Origin: Hungatella sp. UBA7603
GTDB lineage: Bacteria; Bacillota; Clostridia; Lachnospirales; Lachnospiraceae
NCBI GenBank assembly: GCA_002478865.1
Contig: DLJZ01000002.1
Location: 310,001 to 374,000, forward strand
Reading direction: 5' to 3'
DNA: 64,000 nt
Shown: positions 17,509-27,733 of the stretch, piece after piece
Position numbering within the stretch: position 1 is the first letter of the stretch
Layout: every line of letters begins with the position of its first letter
The notes under the pieces: model-generated
The model's input: the letters and a program-made list of their open reading frames with translations, nothing else
Database searches by the model: none
Told to the model about the DNA's origin: nothing
Position numbers and translations under genes: made by a program

Positions 17509-19746
17509 TTAAACTAATTTATGATCGATTAGTGACTTTATTTTTGTTGAACTAGTACCTTCTGTATAGGGAAAGAATACCATTTCTGCACCATGCTTTT
17601 CCAAAAATTCTTTCTCTGCAAGCCAATCTGGATTATCCGTATAATCACTACCTGAAAACTGGCAGTCAAATTGGTACATTCTGTATGCATCTCTGGTTCC
17701 ACCGTAGTTTAGAGGTATTTCGACAGCCTCATCCACATATTTGCAGGAACGTACTAACTCTATTCTCTCTTCAAACGGAATAAATGGAACCGTTTTTTTA
17801 TATTTTCTTACACCCTCGTCCGTAACTACACCAACAATAAGGTGTTCACATTGTTCTTTTGCCCTTTTGAACATATTTAGATGTCCCATATGATACAAAT
17901 CAAATACGCCTGCAAGATAGCCAGTACGATATTTTTTAGGTGTTGAGTCACCATCTTTAGCCGATGGCAGGATTACCTGCTGCTTTCTTGGATAGTCCGC
18001 ATTAATATCATAAATGCAATAATCTACTACACCCATTTTCTTTAGCTGTTGAACAATTGCAATATAATTTTTTATACATATAATAACTCTAATCTCTTGC
18101 TTTGGTAATTCATCAATAATCTGGGGTGGCGTAATCTTAATTCCTTCCAGCATGCTTCCCCACTTTGATTCATTATTGTCAATAATAGAATAAATTTCAT
18201 ACTGACTTTTAAATTGTGCAAGAAAGCGTTTGGTAAAATTACCTGATCCAAAGAGAATAATTTTCTTCTTTTCTGCATTTTGGAATATATCCACAAAAAT
18301 TCTCTGATACTCCGATGCAGAGTAATTAATTCTTTGCCTGTTGGTATGTATGGTTGCTAAGTTGCGCTGGTACCTTTCATGAAAGCTTCTCAATTCCCTC
18401 TGGTTTCTCAACTTTTCTGTAAATTCCCAGGCCATGCGATACCACATATCCATATGGTCAATCATGCCAAACTTCTCATAAAAATATTGCTTTGGTAGTA
18501 TTGCCTCCATTTCAGGATCTCCAGCATAAATAAGTTCAATGGACCGAAGAATTATTACATTTGCCGGATAATTCTCTTCATAAAACTCTTGGTCATAAAA
18601 TACAAACGTTCCATTTACATAAAAACAATTTAGGGGAACCAAATCTATATACCCTTTTTTTAACACTATTCCAAGCTCACCTTTTTCCTCGGCTGTGTCT
18701 ATATGCTCTGATGACTGTAAAATGAGCTCTCGGAATCTGTTAACTTCTTTTATAAACTTATCTAAGTTTTCTTTTGCTAATCTTCGGAAATAAGTAACTG
18801 AAATTTCACTGTCCATGTATGGCATAGTGTAAGAATCATTTTCATACTTCCCTTCCAATACCACAATTCCATGGGCTCTTAAATCTTCCTCATTTACCTT
18901 CAGTTCTCTCAGCCGATGTATACCATCTTCATACAATGCACGCTTTTCAACTATTTCTTTGTCTCTGATAATAGTTGCCATGGCTTTTTCTCTTCCCCTA
19001 TCCATGGAAACAGTCACATGATTTACATTTTCATATAAATTATCATTGGATAGTTCTATTAAGAAGGAATTGGCCATTGTATGAAACAATCCGTTGTTAA
19101 TGATATCTTTATATAAGAATTCTTCCTCCAGAAATACGGTATCCGGATAGTTATACATGGGGAAGTACCTAATGTCCAATGCTTCTACCGGTAAGTAATC
19201 CTCTGAATAAATCAACTGGGGTAGATCCAGGTTAGGTAGAACTGAGTAAAACTTCCTTTTACTCCAGCCAGAAGAATCTAAAAGATTGCAGATTTCTTCT
19301 TTGGAATAATTATGTCCTTGTAGATTTTTTCTGTCTTCTTTCGAGATCCTTCGATAATTCTCGATTCCATCAAAATTTCTATTGGTAAATGGGTCTCTAT
19401 CTCCACAGAAATACCTTAACCCCAATCGGTTATCCATGCCAAGAATCAACCGTCCATTGCTTTTCAACATATCTCTCCATAGAGAAAAAGCCTTCACCGG
19501 GTCGGGAAGGCGCTCTGCCGTACCTATTGCAATTATATAGTCAAAGGCTTTATTATTTTGATTTAAGAATACTTCGTCGAAAGAAGCAGCTCCACTGATA
19601 CAGATAACTGTTTTGCATTTTTCCTGTAAAAGCTCCTTCATACTGCATTCTTTATTTTCAATGTAAAGAACCTTTCCTTCCGGAGAAAAATTATACCAGT
19701 TCAATAATCCTTTGTGCATATCCCAAATTATCTTATCCGTATCCAT
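17509..19746 (-). CDS. Four-domain protein: methyltransferase, kinase-like, Rossmann module, cytidylyltransferase
   Basis: 745 residues from the ATG at 19746, which follows GGAGG by 5 bases; an ATG 12 bases upstream overlaps that ribosome binding site. Residues 1-180 look like a class I SAM methyltransferase (FDYIIAIGTAERLPDPVKAF). The middle has a kinase-like DLVPLNCFYVNGTFVFYDQE box, as in methyltransferase-kinase proteins of polysaccharide loci. Residues 493-585 are the Rossmann-like module (IILFGSGNF, IIDNNESKWG). Residues 605-745 are a TagD-type cytidylyltransferase (GVFDLYHMGHLNMF with HxGH, and EGTSSTKI in place of ISTT/RT). It may build a CDP-linked precursor and cap or methylate a chain. 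Confidence 0.8.
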   Translation of the reverse strand: MDTDKIIWDMHKGLLNWYNFSPEGKVLYIENKECSMKELLQEKCKTVICISGAASFDEVFLNQNNKAFDYIIAIGTAERLPDPVKAFSLWRDMLKSNGRLILGMDNRLGLRYFCGDRDPFTNRNFDGIENYRRISKEDRKNLQGHNYSKEEICNLLDSSGWSKRKFYSVLPNLDLPQLIYSEDYLPVEALDIRYFPMYNYPDTVFLEEEFLYKDIINNGLFHTMANSFLIELSNDNLYENVNHVTVSMDRGREKAMATIIRDKEIVEKRALYEDGIHRLRELKVNEEDLRAHGIVVLEGKYENDSYTMPYMDSEISVTYFRRLAKENLDKFIKEVNRFRELILQSSEHIDTAEEKGELGIVLKKGYIDLVPLNCFYVNGTFVFYDQEFYEENYPANVIILRSIELIYAGDPEMEAILPKQYFYEKFGMIDHMDMWYRMAWEFTEKLRNQRELRSFHERYQRNLATIHTNRQRINYSASEYQRIFVDIFQNAEKKKIILFGSGNFTKRFLAQFKSQYEIYSIIDNNESKWGSMLEGIKITPPQIIDELPKQEIRVIICIKNYIAIVQQLKKMGVVDYCIYDINADYPRKQQVILPSAKDGDSTPKKYRTGYLAGVFDLYHMGHLNMFKRAKEQCEHLIVGVVTDEGVRKYKKTVPFIPFEERIELVRSCKYVDEAVEIPLNYGGTRDAYRMYQFDCQFSGSDYTDNPDWLAEKEFLEKHGAEMVFFPYTEGTSSTKIKSLIDHKLV

Positions 19747-19763
19747 AGCTGCCTCCATGTAAA

Positions 19764-22313
19764 TTACTGATTATCTTTATTTTCTAAAACATTCATCATA
19801 TACTCATGTACTTTGATTCCGCAGGTACCATCCAAATTAGCAGCTAGCGTAGATAGTTCTTTAAGCTGTCGTTCACGAACTCCGGTTAATCTGTCGTGAA
19901 CTAAATCGTCTATAAAACCTTCGAATGAGAATATTTTGCTTTCTCTTCGGAAGAAACCGGATTTTTCATCTACCTTTTCAAAGCCATCTTCACCTTCTGT
20001 AAGTTTTGTGAAATCTTCTTCGGTGAGGGTTGGGTAGAACATTTCATAGGTTTCGTCTTCAATGTTGACAATGGCTGTAGCATCGTCCCAGTTTCTTTGT
20101 ACAATAATAGAATTTTCATCTAATTTTGCTCCAAAATCACTGGAAGCGTGAAGTCCTGGATTATAGCCATTTGCCTTTTGATTCGCCTTCTTCCAGAAGT
20201 CATCTATTATATAAGAAACTTCTCCGGTTATTTTATCCAACTTAATCATACTGTTGGTAAATCTTGGTATCGTAACTATCCATTTACCCATATCAATTAA
20301 ACATAAGTGGGATAATTTCCGATTCATTACTCCCGTCCATGATGAAAAACCATCTGGCATGCAGAAAGTCTTATCTTTACCCGAGCGTCGTTCCCATCTG
20401 ACAATTTCACCGCTGTTTACCTCAGCCAACCATAAATATCTTTCTTCCGCTACAATTCCTGAATATCCGTTTTCCTTACTGCCTATCTGACAGATCGCAT
20501 ACGTTCTATTCTTCATACTAAATCTTAAAATTCGATTTGTATAAGTAGCAGTAATCCACAGGTCCTCACCACATACCGAACCTCTATATGTCATTCCCTG
20601 GCCTAAAACGACATCGTTGTCTACTTCACGGCTCAACTCTTGTATACATTCTATATGATAGTTCCATTCTCCTGTTTCTGAATTATATTCTGCGAGGTAA
20701 TTATCAATGATCGGTAGGTAGAATATACTTTTCCCAAAAGAGAAACACAATCCACGCCTTGCACTCTCCTTCATGTCCTCAGTTCCAATCAAATCGAATG
20801 TTTTAGAACTTATATCATATACTGATGGCCGTCCAGAAAAATTAGGAGAAAAATAAAACTTATTTCTTGATCCTACAAAGAAAGGATAAGCACTATACCA
20901 TTTAGGCTGATTCTCTGCACGTCCCATATAAAAAATCTGATTATTACTCTTATTCATATAAAAAAGAGCATTATATCTATTCGTAGTAAACCAAGCCTTA
21001 TCCTCTTTGATTAACATATCCGTAAAATGCACTCTGCATTTTTCTTCTCTCGAAAATATGTCTGTAATATGATTATTAAGAATAAAAATTGGCTTCCCTG
21101 CCGCACCAAACAGATTAATTACCGAGCTTCCCTCTTCACCTATATAACCATCAGATATTGAAACTGCTCTTGATATATCCGGCGTTTCATCTAAAATCCC
21201 AATCTTGTTCTCCAGATAATATTCTTTCAGGTTATTGTACTCAGATAGCAACCGAGGCCTCATGGATTTGATAGTTGCTTCCAACAGTGGGTGAGGGCGC
21301 CATATAAGTGCCACTTGATTCTGCTTAACGATAGATTTAAAAAGACTCTTAATCTTTTTTAGATAAACACTACCGTCCTGTAAAAAGCACCCAATACTGG
21401 TATTTAGCATCAATACTTTTTTACCTTCCAACAATGGTTTCCAAAGTTCAAGAATAATCGTTCCTTCCTGACAAAGTTTAATTACCGCATCCAACTTAGG
21501 TGATCCGAACGGTAGAATTCTATCATAATAGAACATATCCTTACAAAAACTCTTTGCATATTCTGATTGTACCACCATATAATCCATATGTTGATAAACA
21601 GATAATGTCAGATGATCCTGAGCGATAAATCCAGAAGTTACATAATAAGGTACATAAACTAATTTATTAACATATTTTTTTAATTCTGGGGAATAAAACC
21701 TTGGATCTACCCTTGTAACCAAATTGAGATCATCGTAAGGATTATGGATATAAGCCACATCAGGGCGGTTCTGTTCTAGCGAATATTCCTGATAATTGAT
21801 AACCGGAACTTCCTCAGGAAACAGTGCACCATCATAACAATACGCCCACCTGTTGGTATCAGAATTAAATTCATAATAAGGTATGGGAATAACATGGCAC
21901 TCGCAGCGCTCATCTTCTTTACAGGCACGCCATATGCTTTCTAAACTGTCCCACATAGAAGCCTTATACGGCATAAATATCACATGATAAGGGGAAGATA
22001 ACCCTGCTAACAATTTTTTCACTCTGTCCGTAAGCTTATCCAATATTAATATCTCATCTCTGCTAACTATTTCTTCCTGCGATTCTGAAAGACAAAAGGC
22101 TTTTTCACAGTATTCTTCAAGAAGAGAAATAATTCGCACTGGATCTACTGACGAATCCCGTTCTAGCGCTCCCCCTACCGCAATAGCAGCATCTTGGCAA
22201 TTTGCAAGTAATTGAATTATTTGTCCCTTATCTTGTATCAAAGATATAGAATTATGTAATTGCTTCATTGAATCCAACAAGTCTATGAGCTGTAACTTGA
22301 TGTATGTACGCAT
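19764..22313 (-). CDS. CDP-glycerol glycerophosphotransferase-like protein with C-terminal propeller-like region
   Basis: 849 residues. An N-terminal helical segment (1-100) is followed by a GT-B-like region (about 105-430) with TagB/TagF features: FGSPKLDAV, a catalytic-type IWRPHPLLE and DGYIGEEGSSVINL. The last 400 residues contain repeated aromatic beta-strand motifs (WYSAYPFFVGSRNKFYF, YRGSVCGEDLWITATY, RYLWLAEVNSGEIVRW) that look like a beta-propeller. I do not know this fusion from characterised TagF proteins. A role in transferring polyol-phosphate or sugar-phosphate units is likely. It is 17 bases upstream of the four-domain gene. Confidence 0.7.
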   Translation of the reverse strand: MRTYIKLQLIDLLDSMKQLHNSISLIQDKGQIIQLLANCQDAAIAVGGALERDSSVDPVRIISLLEEYCEKAFCLSESQEEIVSRDEILILDKLTDRVKKLLAGLSSPYHVIFMPYKASMWDSLESIWRACKEDERCECHVIPIPYYEFNSDTNRWAYCYDGALFPEEVPVINYQEYSLEQNRPDVAYIHNPYDDLNLVTRVDPRFYSPELKKYVNKLVYVPYYVTSGFIAQDHLTLSVYQHMDYMVVQSEYAKSFCKDMFYYDRILPFGSPKLDAVIKLCQEGTIILELWKPLLEGKKVLMLNTSIGCFLQDGSVYLKKIKSLFKSIVKQNQVALIWRPHPLLEATIKSMRPRLLSEYNNLKEYYLENKIGILDETPDISRAVSISDGYIGEEGSSVINLFGAAGKPIFILNNHITDIFSREEKCRVHFTDMLIKEDKAWFTTNRYNALFYMNKSNNQIFYMGRAENQPKWYSAYPFFVGSRNKFYFSPNFSGRPSVYDISSKTFDLIGTEDMKESARRGLCFSFGKSIFYLPIIDNYLAEYNSETGEWNYHIECIQELSREVDNDVVLGQGMTYRGSVCGEDLWITATYTNRILRFSMKNRTYAICQIGSKENGYSGIVAEERYLWLAEVNSGEIVRWERRSGKDKTFCMPDGFSSWTGVMNRKLSHLCLIDMGKWIVTIPRFTNSMIKLDKITGEVSYIIDDFWKKANQKANGYNPGLHASSDFGAKLDENSIIVQRNWDDATAIVNIEDETYEMFYPTLTEEDFTKLTEGEDGFEKVDEKSGFFRRESKIFSFEGFIDDLVHDRLTGVRERQLKELSTLAANLDGTCGIKVHEYMMNVLENKDNQ

Positions 22314-22349
22314 ATTTTCTTCTCTCTTTCTGTATTTATGCCTGTAACT

Positions 22350-23726
22350 TTAATCTTCAAATATCCATGATTTTAGCCTATCATCAATTAGCAATATATT
22401 GCTACACCCTACGGCCTGTAATTCCAATGAAATTTCATATTGATACTGCCTATGTAAAGCAACTATTATTAACGCATTTTCATTATATTGACCTTTCATT
22501 TTTGTAAATACAAATACATTTTTATCTTCAATTTGTCTAGGATTTCCTTTTTGTTCAGATACAATAAACCCTTTTACTTTATAATCCATTTGCATCTTCT
22601 TTAGACAATACCAACTATTTTGTGCCATCTTTCCTGCCCCATATATATAAATTTCCTGGAATTCTGTAACCAGATCCTGAAAACATCTTATGGAAAATGA
22701 ATGATTTAATACGGGTATCAGTGACAATCTGGGGTCTTCGTATCCCCTCCCCGTTATCTTTAAAAATGCATGGGGATCGTCGATCATCCTGTTTAAGGTT
22801 TCCTTTTCAACATCTTCCCATAAATCTGACTCAGATTCTTTAAGTCTAATATCCCTTAGTTCATCCTGCACATTTAATAGAAAAGCATATTGGTACGGTA
22901 ACGATAAACGCATATAATTCCACATATAGTTCCTATATTTTATCCACGCAACAATCTTATATAATTTATCCCTCCATTCCTTCTTTAGGGTACCTCTCAT
23001 AGCACGTTCATTGATATACCTTTCAATTTCATTCAATTCATCGCAGACACAGAATATTTTTTGCGGATTATGAACTGAAGAATCCACATTATCCACACGA
23101 TAATTTAAAACTGAGTCCTTGATAAAACATACTCTTTCTGCATTGCTAAATACTTTAAAAGCAAAAGAGATATCCTGATAAGAGGCTCCTGGAGTTTCTA
23201 AAAAAAGTATATCATTTTCTTCGAGATACGATTTTCTGTATAGCGCACTCCACACGCTGGGATGAATACCAAATACCTTAAGGTTATCTTTTACAGAAAT
23301 TATCCGTTCATATGGAAACCCACCTAGCATTTCCTCACATTTAACAATGCTTGATAAACTTTCACTATATAAGTTATAATTAGCTTTTACTAATTCCGCT
23401 CTATAATTTTCTGCCGTATCATATAATCTTTGAAACATGTTAGGCTCTGCAAAATCATCGCTTTCTAAAATTCCGATATATTTGGCTTTAGCTGCTTTAA
23501 TCCCTGTATTGACTGTATTTCCATATCCTGTATTACTTTTATGGATTGCCTTAAAACGTTGATCCTTCATCACAAAGCTTTCAATTATTTCCTGGGAATC
23601 GTCAGTAGAACCATCATTTACACATATTACTTCTATATCATTTAATGACTGTTCCTTCAAACTCTGAAGGCATTGTCTCAAATATTTCCCAGTGTTATAG
23701 ACAGGAACAATAATAGAAACCTTCAT
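22350..23726 (-). CDS. GT2 glycosyltransferase with C-terminal Rossmann module
   Basis: 458 residues. Residues 1-110 are a GT-A family 2 domain (VSIIVPVYNTGKYL, EVICVNDGSTDDSQ, GILESDDFAEP with the metal-binding acidic cluster). Helical family-typical sequence follows. Residues 358-458 are the locus Rossmann-like module (EIYIYGAGKMAQ, VKGFIVSEQKGN, ALIIVALHRQYQYEI). AGGAGGG precedes the ATG. It should add a sugar to a growing glycan in the cytoplasm. What the module binds is unknown. Confidence 0.88.
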   Translation of the reverse strand: MKVSIIVPVYNTGKYLRQCLQSLKEQSLNDIEVICVNDGSTDDSQEIIESFVMKDQRFKAIHKSNTGYGNTVNTGIKAAKAKYIGILESDDFAEPNMFQRLYDTAENYRAELVKANYNLYSESLSSIVKCEEMLGGFPYERIISVKDNLKVFGIHPSVWSALYRKSYLEENDILFLETPGASYQDISFAFKVFSNAERVCFIKDSVLNYRVDNVDSSVHNPQKIFCVCDELNEIERYINERAMRGTLKKEWRDKLYKIVAWIKYRNYMWNYMRLSLPYQYAFLLNVQDELRDIRLKESESDLWEDVEKETLNRMIDDPHAFLKITGRGYEDPRLSLIPVLNHSFSIRCFQDLVTEFQEIYIYGAGKMAQNSWYCLKKMQMDYKVKGFIVSEQKGNPRQIEDKNVFVFTKMKGQYNENALIIVALHRQYQYEISLELQAVGCSNILLIDDRLKSWIFED

Positions 23727-23782
23727 TGTATAAGACCCTCCTATTTATGAATATTGTTTTTGAATTATTACATTTGTCTTAC

Positions 23783-25078
23783 TTAAAGACTATATAGATT
23801 ATTATTGTAAAAAATATTTTCCTTCAATCCTTTTGACTGAAGTATCTGTATGACTTGCTCTGCATTAGCAGGGTTTATTGCCAGCACTATACCAACATCA
23901 GATAGTGAACCTTCTATATCTGCCAACTCAAAAACCGAATGCCCTAGAAGTTTGCTATCATTATTACCCAATTCAGTTACACAATGACCAATATATGGTA
24001 TATCATCCTTAATAAAATTTTCACCATACCTTAACGCCTTTTTTCCTGCTCCATATATGATTAATTTGTTATATCGCTTTAAAAATTTTTTTAAAAGTTT
24101 TCTGCTTTTAAAAGTTTTCAAATATATCCTTTTTCTTCTTATAAATGTGCTCATCGAAGCAGGCATTAAAGCTATCATGTATAGTTTTATTATAGGTATA
24201 TCGCAAACTTCATTCCAGACACTTCGAAACTGCTTATATATGCTTATATTATAGTGTCCGTCCTCTCTCAATCTTATTAGATCCATTGTATTAAGTACAG
24301 TGTATTTTCCAAACTTGACAATAGCCTCTTTTTTATCTTCATAACAACTTGGAAGATTTTTTATTGTTTGGACCCACCCACAACATATTACATGAAGTGT
24401 TTCTTTATACCAACCATAATTTTCTCTAAGCACTGATGTCGTTAGTAGATATGGTTCTAAACTTATATGAAGTGCCTTAAAATTATTCATGGAAGCTAGC
24501 TTATTAAAATAAAAACTCACATGTGAAAAATTAATAAACTCACTTGAACTATATCTCAGCTCATAATCTTTCCAATTTACATTGCTTAACATTGTTCTAA
24601 CATTAAGGACCACCGCACCAAAAAGGGTAAGATGCCATGCACAATCTCTGAAATAATCATTATGATTAGTATATAACCTTGTACCAAGGTTTTCCATATC
24701 AATTCCATTAATCTCAATCATATCATATTGAGGTATTATATTTGACAATATTGAGGTAAGTGCTTCCTTATTAAATCTCAATGTATCGCCACAAACCCAG
24801 ATAAAATCATATAGAATTCTTAGGCCATGTTGCTGGAAGATTTTAAAAACTTTCATATTAGCATGCAAATATGACGGGACACGAATATAATACAAGTTAT
24901 TCAATCTTTTCATCCATAAATTAACCACATTTTCAGTCTCACTATTGGTACTTGAATCATAGATATAAATATCTATTCCAAGATTCACATAATCTGTTGA
25001 GCATTTCACTAGAAATTCCTCCACAACCAGACTACGATTATAAGTGGGTATGCAAACTGCTATTTTAACATCTTTCAT
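23783..25078 (-). CDS. GT2-like glycosyltransferase with C-terminal Rossmann module
   Basis: 431 residues. It opens like a family 2 glycosyltransferase (KIAVCIPTYNRSLVVEEF), but the usual DGSTD is replaced by YDSSTNSET, and the DxD region reads FIWVCGDTLRFN with a single Asp. It may be a divergent or metal-independent GT-A enzyme. Residues 338-431 are the Rossmann-like module (KLIIYGAGKKALRYG, GIVLAINPANAEQVIQIL). The gene is noticeably AT-rich. Donor and acceptor are unknown. Confidence 0.78.
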   Translation of the reverse strand: MKDVKIAVCIPTYNRSLVVEEFLVKCSTDYVNLGIDIYIYDSSTNSETENVVNLWMKRLNNLYYIRVPSYLHANMKVFKIFQQHGLRILYDFIWVCGDTLRFNKEALTSILSNIIPQYDMIEINGIDMENLGTRLYTNHNDYFRDCAWHLTLFGAVVLNVRTMLSNVNWKDYELRYSSSEFINFSHVSFYFNKLASMNNFKALHISLEPYLLTTSVLRENYGWYKETLHVICCGWVQTIKNLPSCYEDKKEAIVKFGKYTVLNTMDLIRLREDGHYNISIYKQFRSVWNEVCDIPIIKLYMIALMPASMSTFIRRKRIYLKTFKSRKLLKKFLKRYNKLIIYGAGKKALRYGENFIKDDIPYIGHCVTELGNNDSKLLGHSVFELADIEGSLSDVGIVLAINPANAEQVIQILQSKGLKENIFYNNNLYSL

Positions 25079-25094
25079 AAATTCCCCTTAGAGT

Positions 25095-26006
25095 TTAATT
25101 AAACCTTTTTATAAACTCTTCAGGCTCATAAAAAAGTTCTATATTATTTTCTATTTGTTCATTACTCCATTCCCACCATTTGATTTTCAAAAATATATTT
25201 ACCATCTTTTCCGGAAAACGGTATTTTATTATCACTGCCGGTACCCCTCCCACAATTGAATAAGGTTCAACATCTTTAGTAACTACTGCACCTGCAGCAA
25301 GTATCGCCCCATCTCCGATAGAAACTCCTGGTAAAATTATAACATTAGCCCCTATCCACACATCATTCCCGATAACCACTGCCTTATTATTTCTTATAGA
25401 ACTGTTTTCAAACGGGAAATTATCAAAATACTTACCATATTTATTAAGATAACCCCCTCTTTCTTTACCAGGATGAAAAGCAGGAACATCCAAAATTGGA
25501 TGCGTTGTCACATAATCAACCGGATGATTATTCCATATCCGAGCAGTTACGTTTATAGAACAATACCTTCCAATACTACTTGACATAGGATATTTGCTCA
25601 ATAATGCTTCATAACCATAAGTAAATCTCCCCACCTGACATCCTCTATATAAAATATCATTTCGGCTGTAAGATAAAGGATAACAAAAGTCTTTTTCCGT
25701 AAATCCAATACTTGTCAACTTTTCCCACACTTCGTTGCGAAACGCCTTCATCCCTATAACCAAATAATGAATATCTGGCATCAAAAGATCGATTCTCTTT
25801 ACTTGTTTTCCCATGAAGCATTTTAATTTATCAGAATTCTTATCTACGAAGCAAAAAACATCATATCCAAATTCCTCTAAAGTTTCCATTGCAATACGAC
25901 CAGCTTCAGAAGCTCCCCAGATTATGATTCTTCTCCCATCTATATTAACTTCTTCTTCACGTAATCTCTGTGCACAGATAGATCGGTAAGCAAGATCATA
26001 TTCCAT
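25095..26006 (-). CDS. Rossmann module fused to a CatB/Vat-type hexapeptide acetyltransferase
   Basis: 303 residues. Residues 24-115 are the Rossmann-like module ([41 protein letters not shown]). Residues 120-270 form a left-handed beta helix of the xenobiotic/Vat acetyltransferase class: a candidate catalytic His in [12 protein letters not shown], then [17 protein letters not shown] and [20 protein letters not shown]. The order resembles PglD (N-terminal nucleotide-sugar domain plus LbH acetyltransferase) but with a CatB-like acetyltransferase. It likely O- or N-acetylates a sugar of the glycan. Confidence 0.85.
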   Translation of the reverse strand: MEYDLAYRSICAQRLREEEVNIDGRRIIIWGASEAGRIAMETLEEFGYDVFCFVDKNSDKLKCFMGKQVKRIDLLMPDIHYLVIGMKAFRNEVWEKLTSIGFTEKDFCYPLSYSRNDILYRGCQVGRFTYGYEALLSKYPMSSSIGRYCSINVTARIWNNHPVDYVTTHPILDVPAFHPGKERGGYLNKYGKYFDNFPFENSSIRNNKAVVIGNDVWIGANVIILPGVSIGDGAILAAGAVVTKDVEPYSIVGGVPAVIIKYRFPEKMVNIFLKIKWWEWSNEQIENNIELFYEPEEFIKRFN

Positions 26007-26101
26007 ATTCCTTTATCCCCTTTCAGATTTTACATGTATATAACTTATGTCTTGTTTTATTAAATTCATTTTGTTTTTTGTTAAGGATAAATATGCAAAT
26101 A

Positions 26102-27610
26102 TTAGAATTCTCTGGCTCCTACACAATCAACAATCTCTTCAAGAGATACAATGGGACCAGAAAATTTATGCTTTAAATTTATATATATATTATCAAAATC
26201 ATAAATTACACTAACTACTATAATATCAGCCTCCGGCATGTCTGCATCTGGAGTATATACAGGAAAAGTAAAATTAAACTTATCTCCCTGTTTATCTATA
26301 CCATATATAATATCTATATTGGATTTCCCCATCTCTGTAATTAAATGATTACCAGCCATGCCCAATCCGTAAACTGCAATTCGATTGTATCCATTTTCCT
26401 TGAAATAGGTTTGTAATGTATCTCCATTTTCCTTAATGCATAACCATTTATTAAATAAACGCATAAGATAGCTATATTTTTTCAATCTTAAATTATCCGA
26501 AGTCATAATTGAATTACTTTCTTTATTATCTACTAACATATTCAATTTTTGCTTTTCTTCATTACTAATATTTTCAAAATCAGATTGCGCCTTTTTTAGC
26601 GCCTCTAAATAATTATATTGATACTCTTCATCAGGTTCGAGATACATTCCCTCTCCCCATTCATTCCACGCATTAACAAAAGTCAGCTCGTTCCCAGCTC
26701 TATCTCCTAGATAAAAAAGTCTTTTCATTAATTTATAAAACTTTTCTGGTGTTGAATTCTCTATAACTTTACCACTAACACCTCTTCTTGGTGAATCATC
26801 ATAACCTGTAAATCCACAATAATAATGTTTATTACTATACTTTTTAGCATTATCAATGATTTTTGCACATATCATATCATAATCGGTAACAAATTCGTTA
26901 AAATCTACAGCTGAAAAATTTGCTTCTTGATTAAAATAGGCATCAAATCCATCTTTTTCAGAATTTGTAGCTACAAAATAAATATTTTCAATCTCATTTT
27001 CTCTGGCTAATTGATTCCATAATTCCATCATTTGAGGAAGGCATGGTATGGTATCAGGTTTATATATAATAAAAACCGGTCTATTATTTATCTTTATATA
27101 TCTAGTATCCTTAAAAAAAGGTATTAAATAATTGAAATGTTCTTCCCAGTCTTCTTTTTTTCCATAATTCTGTCTAAGCAAGATACCATCATCATTGCCA
27201 CAGTCTCTTTCAATTAAATTATTCCATGAATTTTTTCCCTGTATTTTACTCCATGTCCTGGCCCATGTTTCATTTGCCCAGGAAAAACAGAATGGCATAT
27301 TAATATCTTTCCACTTTAGTAAATTCTCAGCAGGTTTTTCAAGAATTTTTTTTCCCTTTTCAAAATAGTAATGATAAAAACACATGCCATATACATCATA
27401 TTTATTCATCAAATATGCTTGCCATTTCATAGTATCCTTTTGCATTAAATCATAGTAGTTATTATTTAAAGGGATACGAGGTTGATAATGTCCATCATAT
27501 AACTTTTCAGCCTTTTTAACAGCTGTCCATTCAGTATAGCCTTCTCCCCACCATTGCTCATTCTCTGGTACTTTATGAAATTGTGGTAAATATAAAGCAA
27601 TCACTTTCAT
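26102..27610 (-). CDS. WbsX-like (GH99-like) glycan protein with C-terminal Rossmann module
   Basis: 502 residues. Residues 1-350 carry all hallmarks of the WbsX/GH99-like family found in O-antigen and cell-wall glycan loci: IALYLPQFHKVPENEQWWGE, GYTEWTAVKKAE, FCFSWANETWARTWS and FVNAWNEWGEGMYLEPD. Members are thought to be glycan-active enzymes related to endo-alpha-mannosidase, though their reaction is unsettled. Residues 409-502 are the Rossmann-like module (NRIAVYGLGMAGNHL, DIIYGIDKQGDK, DIIVVSVIYDFDNI). It lacks a signal peptide, so it acts in the cytoplasm, consistent with glycan assembly. Confidence 0.85.
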   Translation of the reverse strand: MKVIALYLPQFHKVPENEQWWGEGYTEWTAVKKAEKLYDGHYQPRIPLNNNYYDLMQKDTMKWQAYLMNKYDVYGMCFYHYYFEKGKKILEKPAENLLKWKDINMPFCFSWANETWARTWSKIQGKNSWNNLIERDCGNDDGILLRQNYGKKEDWEEHFNYLIPFFKDTRYIKINNRPVFIIYKPDTIPCLPQMMELWNQLARENEIENIYFVATNSEKDGFDAYFNQEANFSAVDFNEFVTDYDMICAKIIDNAKKYSNKHYYCGFTGYDDSPRRGVSGKVIENSTPEKFYKLMKRLFYLGDRAGNELTFVNAWNEWGEGMYLEPDEEYQYNYLEALKKAQSDFENISNEEKQKLNMLVDNKESNSIMTSDNLRLKKYSYLMRLFNKWLCIKENGDTLQTYFKENGYNRIAVYGLGMAGNHLITEMGKSNIDIIYGIDKQGDKFNFTFPVYTPDADMPEADIIVVSVIYDFDNIYINLKHKFSGPIVSLEEIVDCVGAREF

Positions 27611-27733
27611 TATTTAACCTCTTCCACTGATAATCTCTCTGTTAATCCGAATATAAAACAACCTTTTCAAAAATTTAATTTCCCTGAGAATCTATCTTAT
27701 TTTTTTCTAACTTTTATATACCAAATGCTACTA

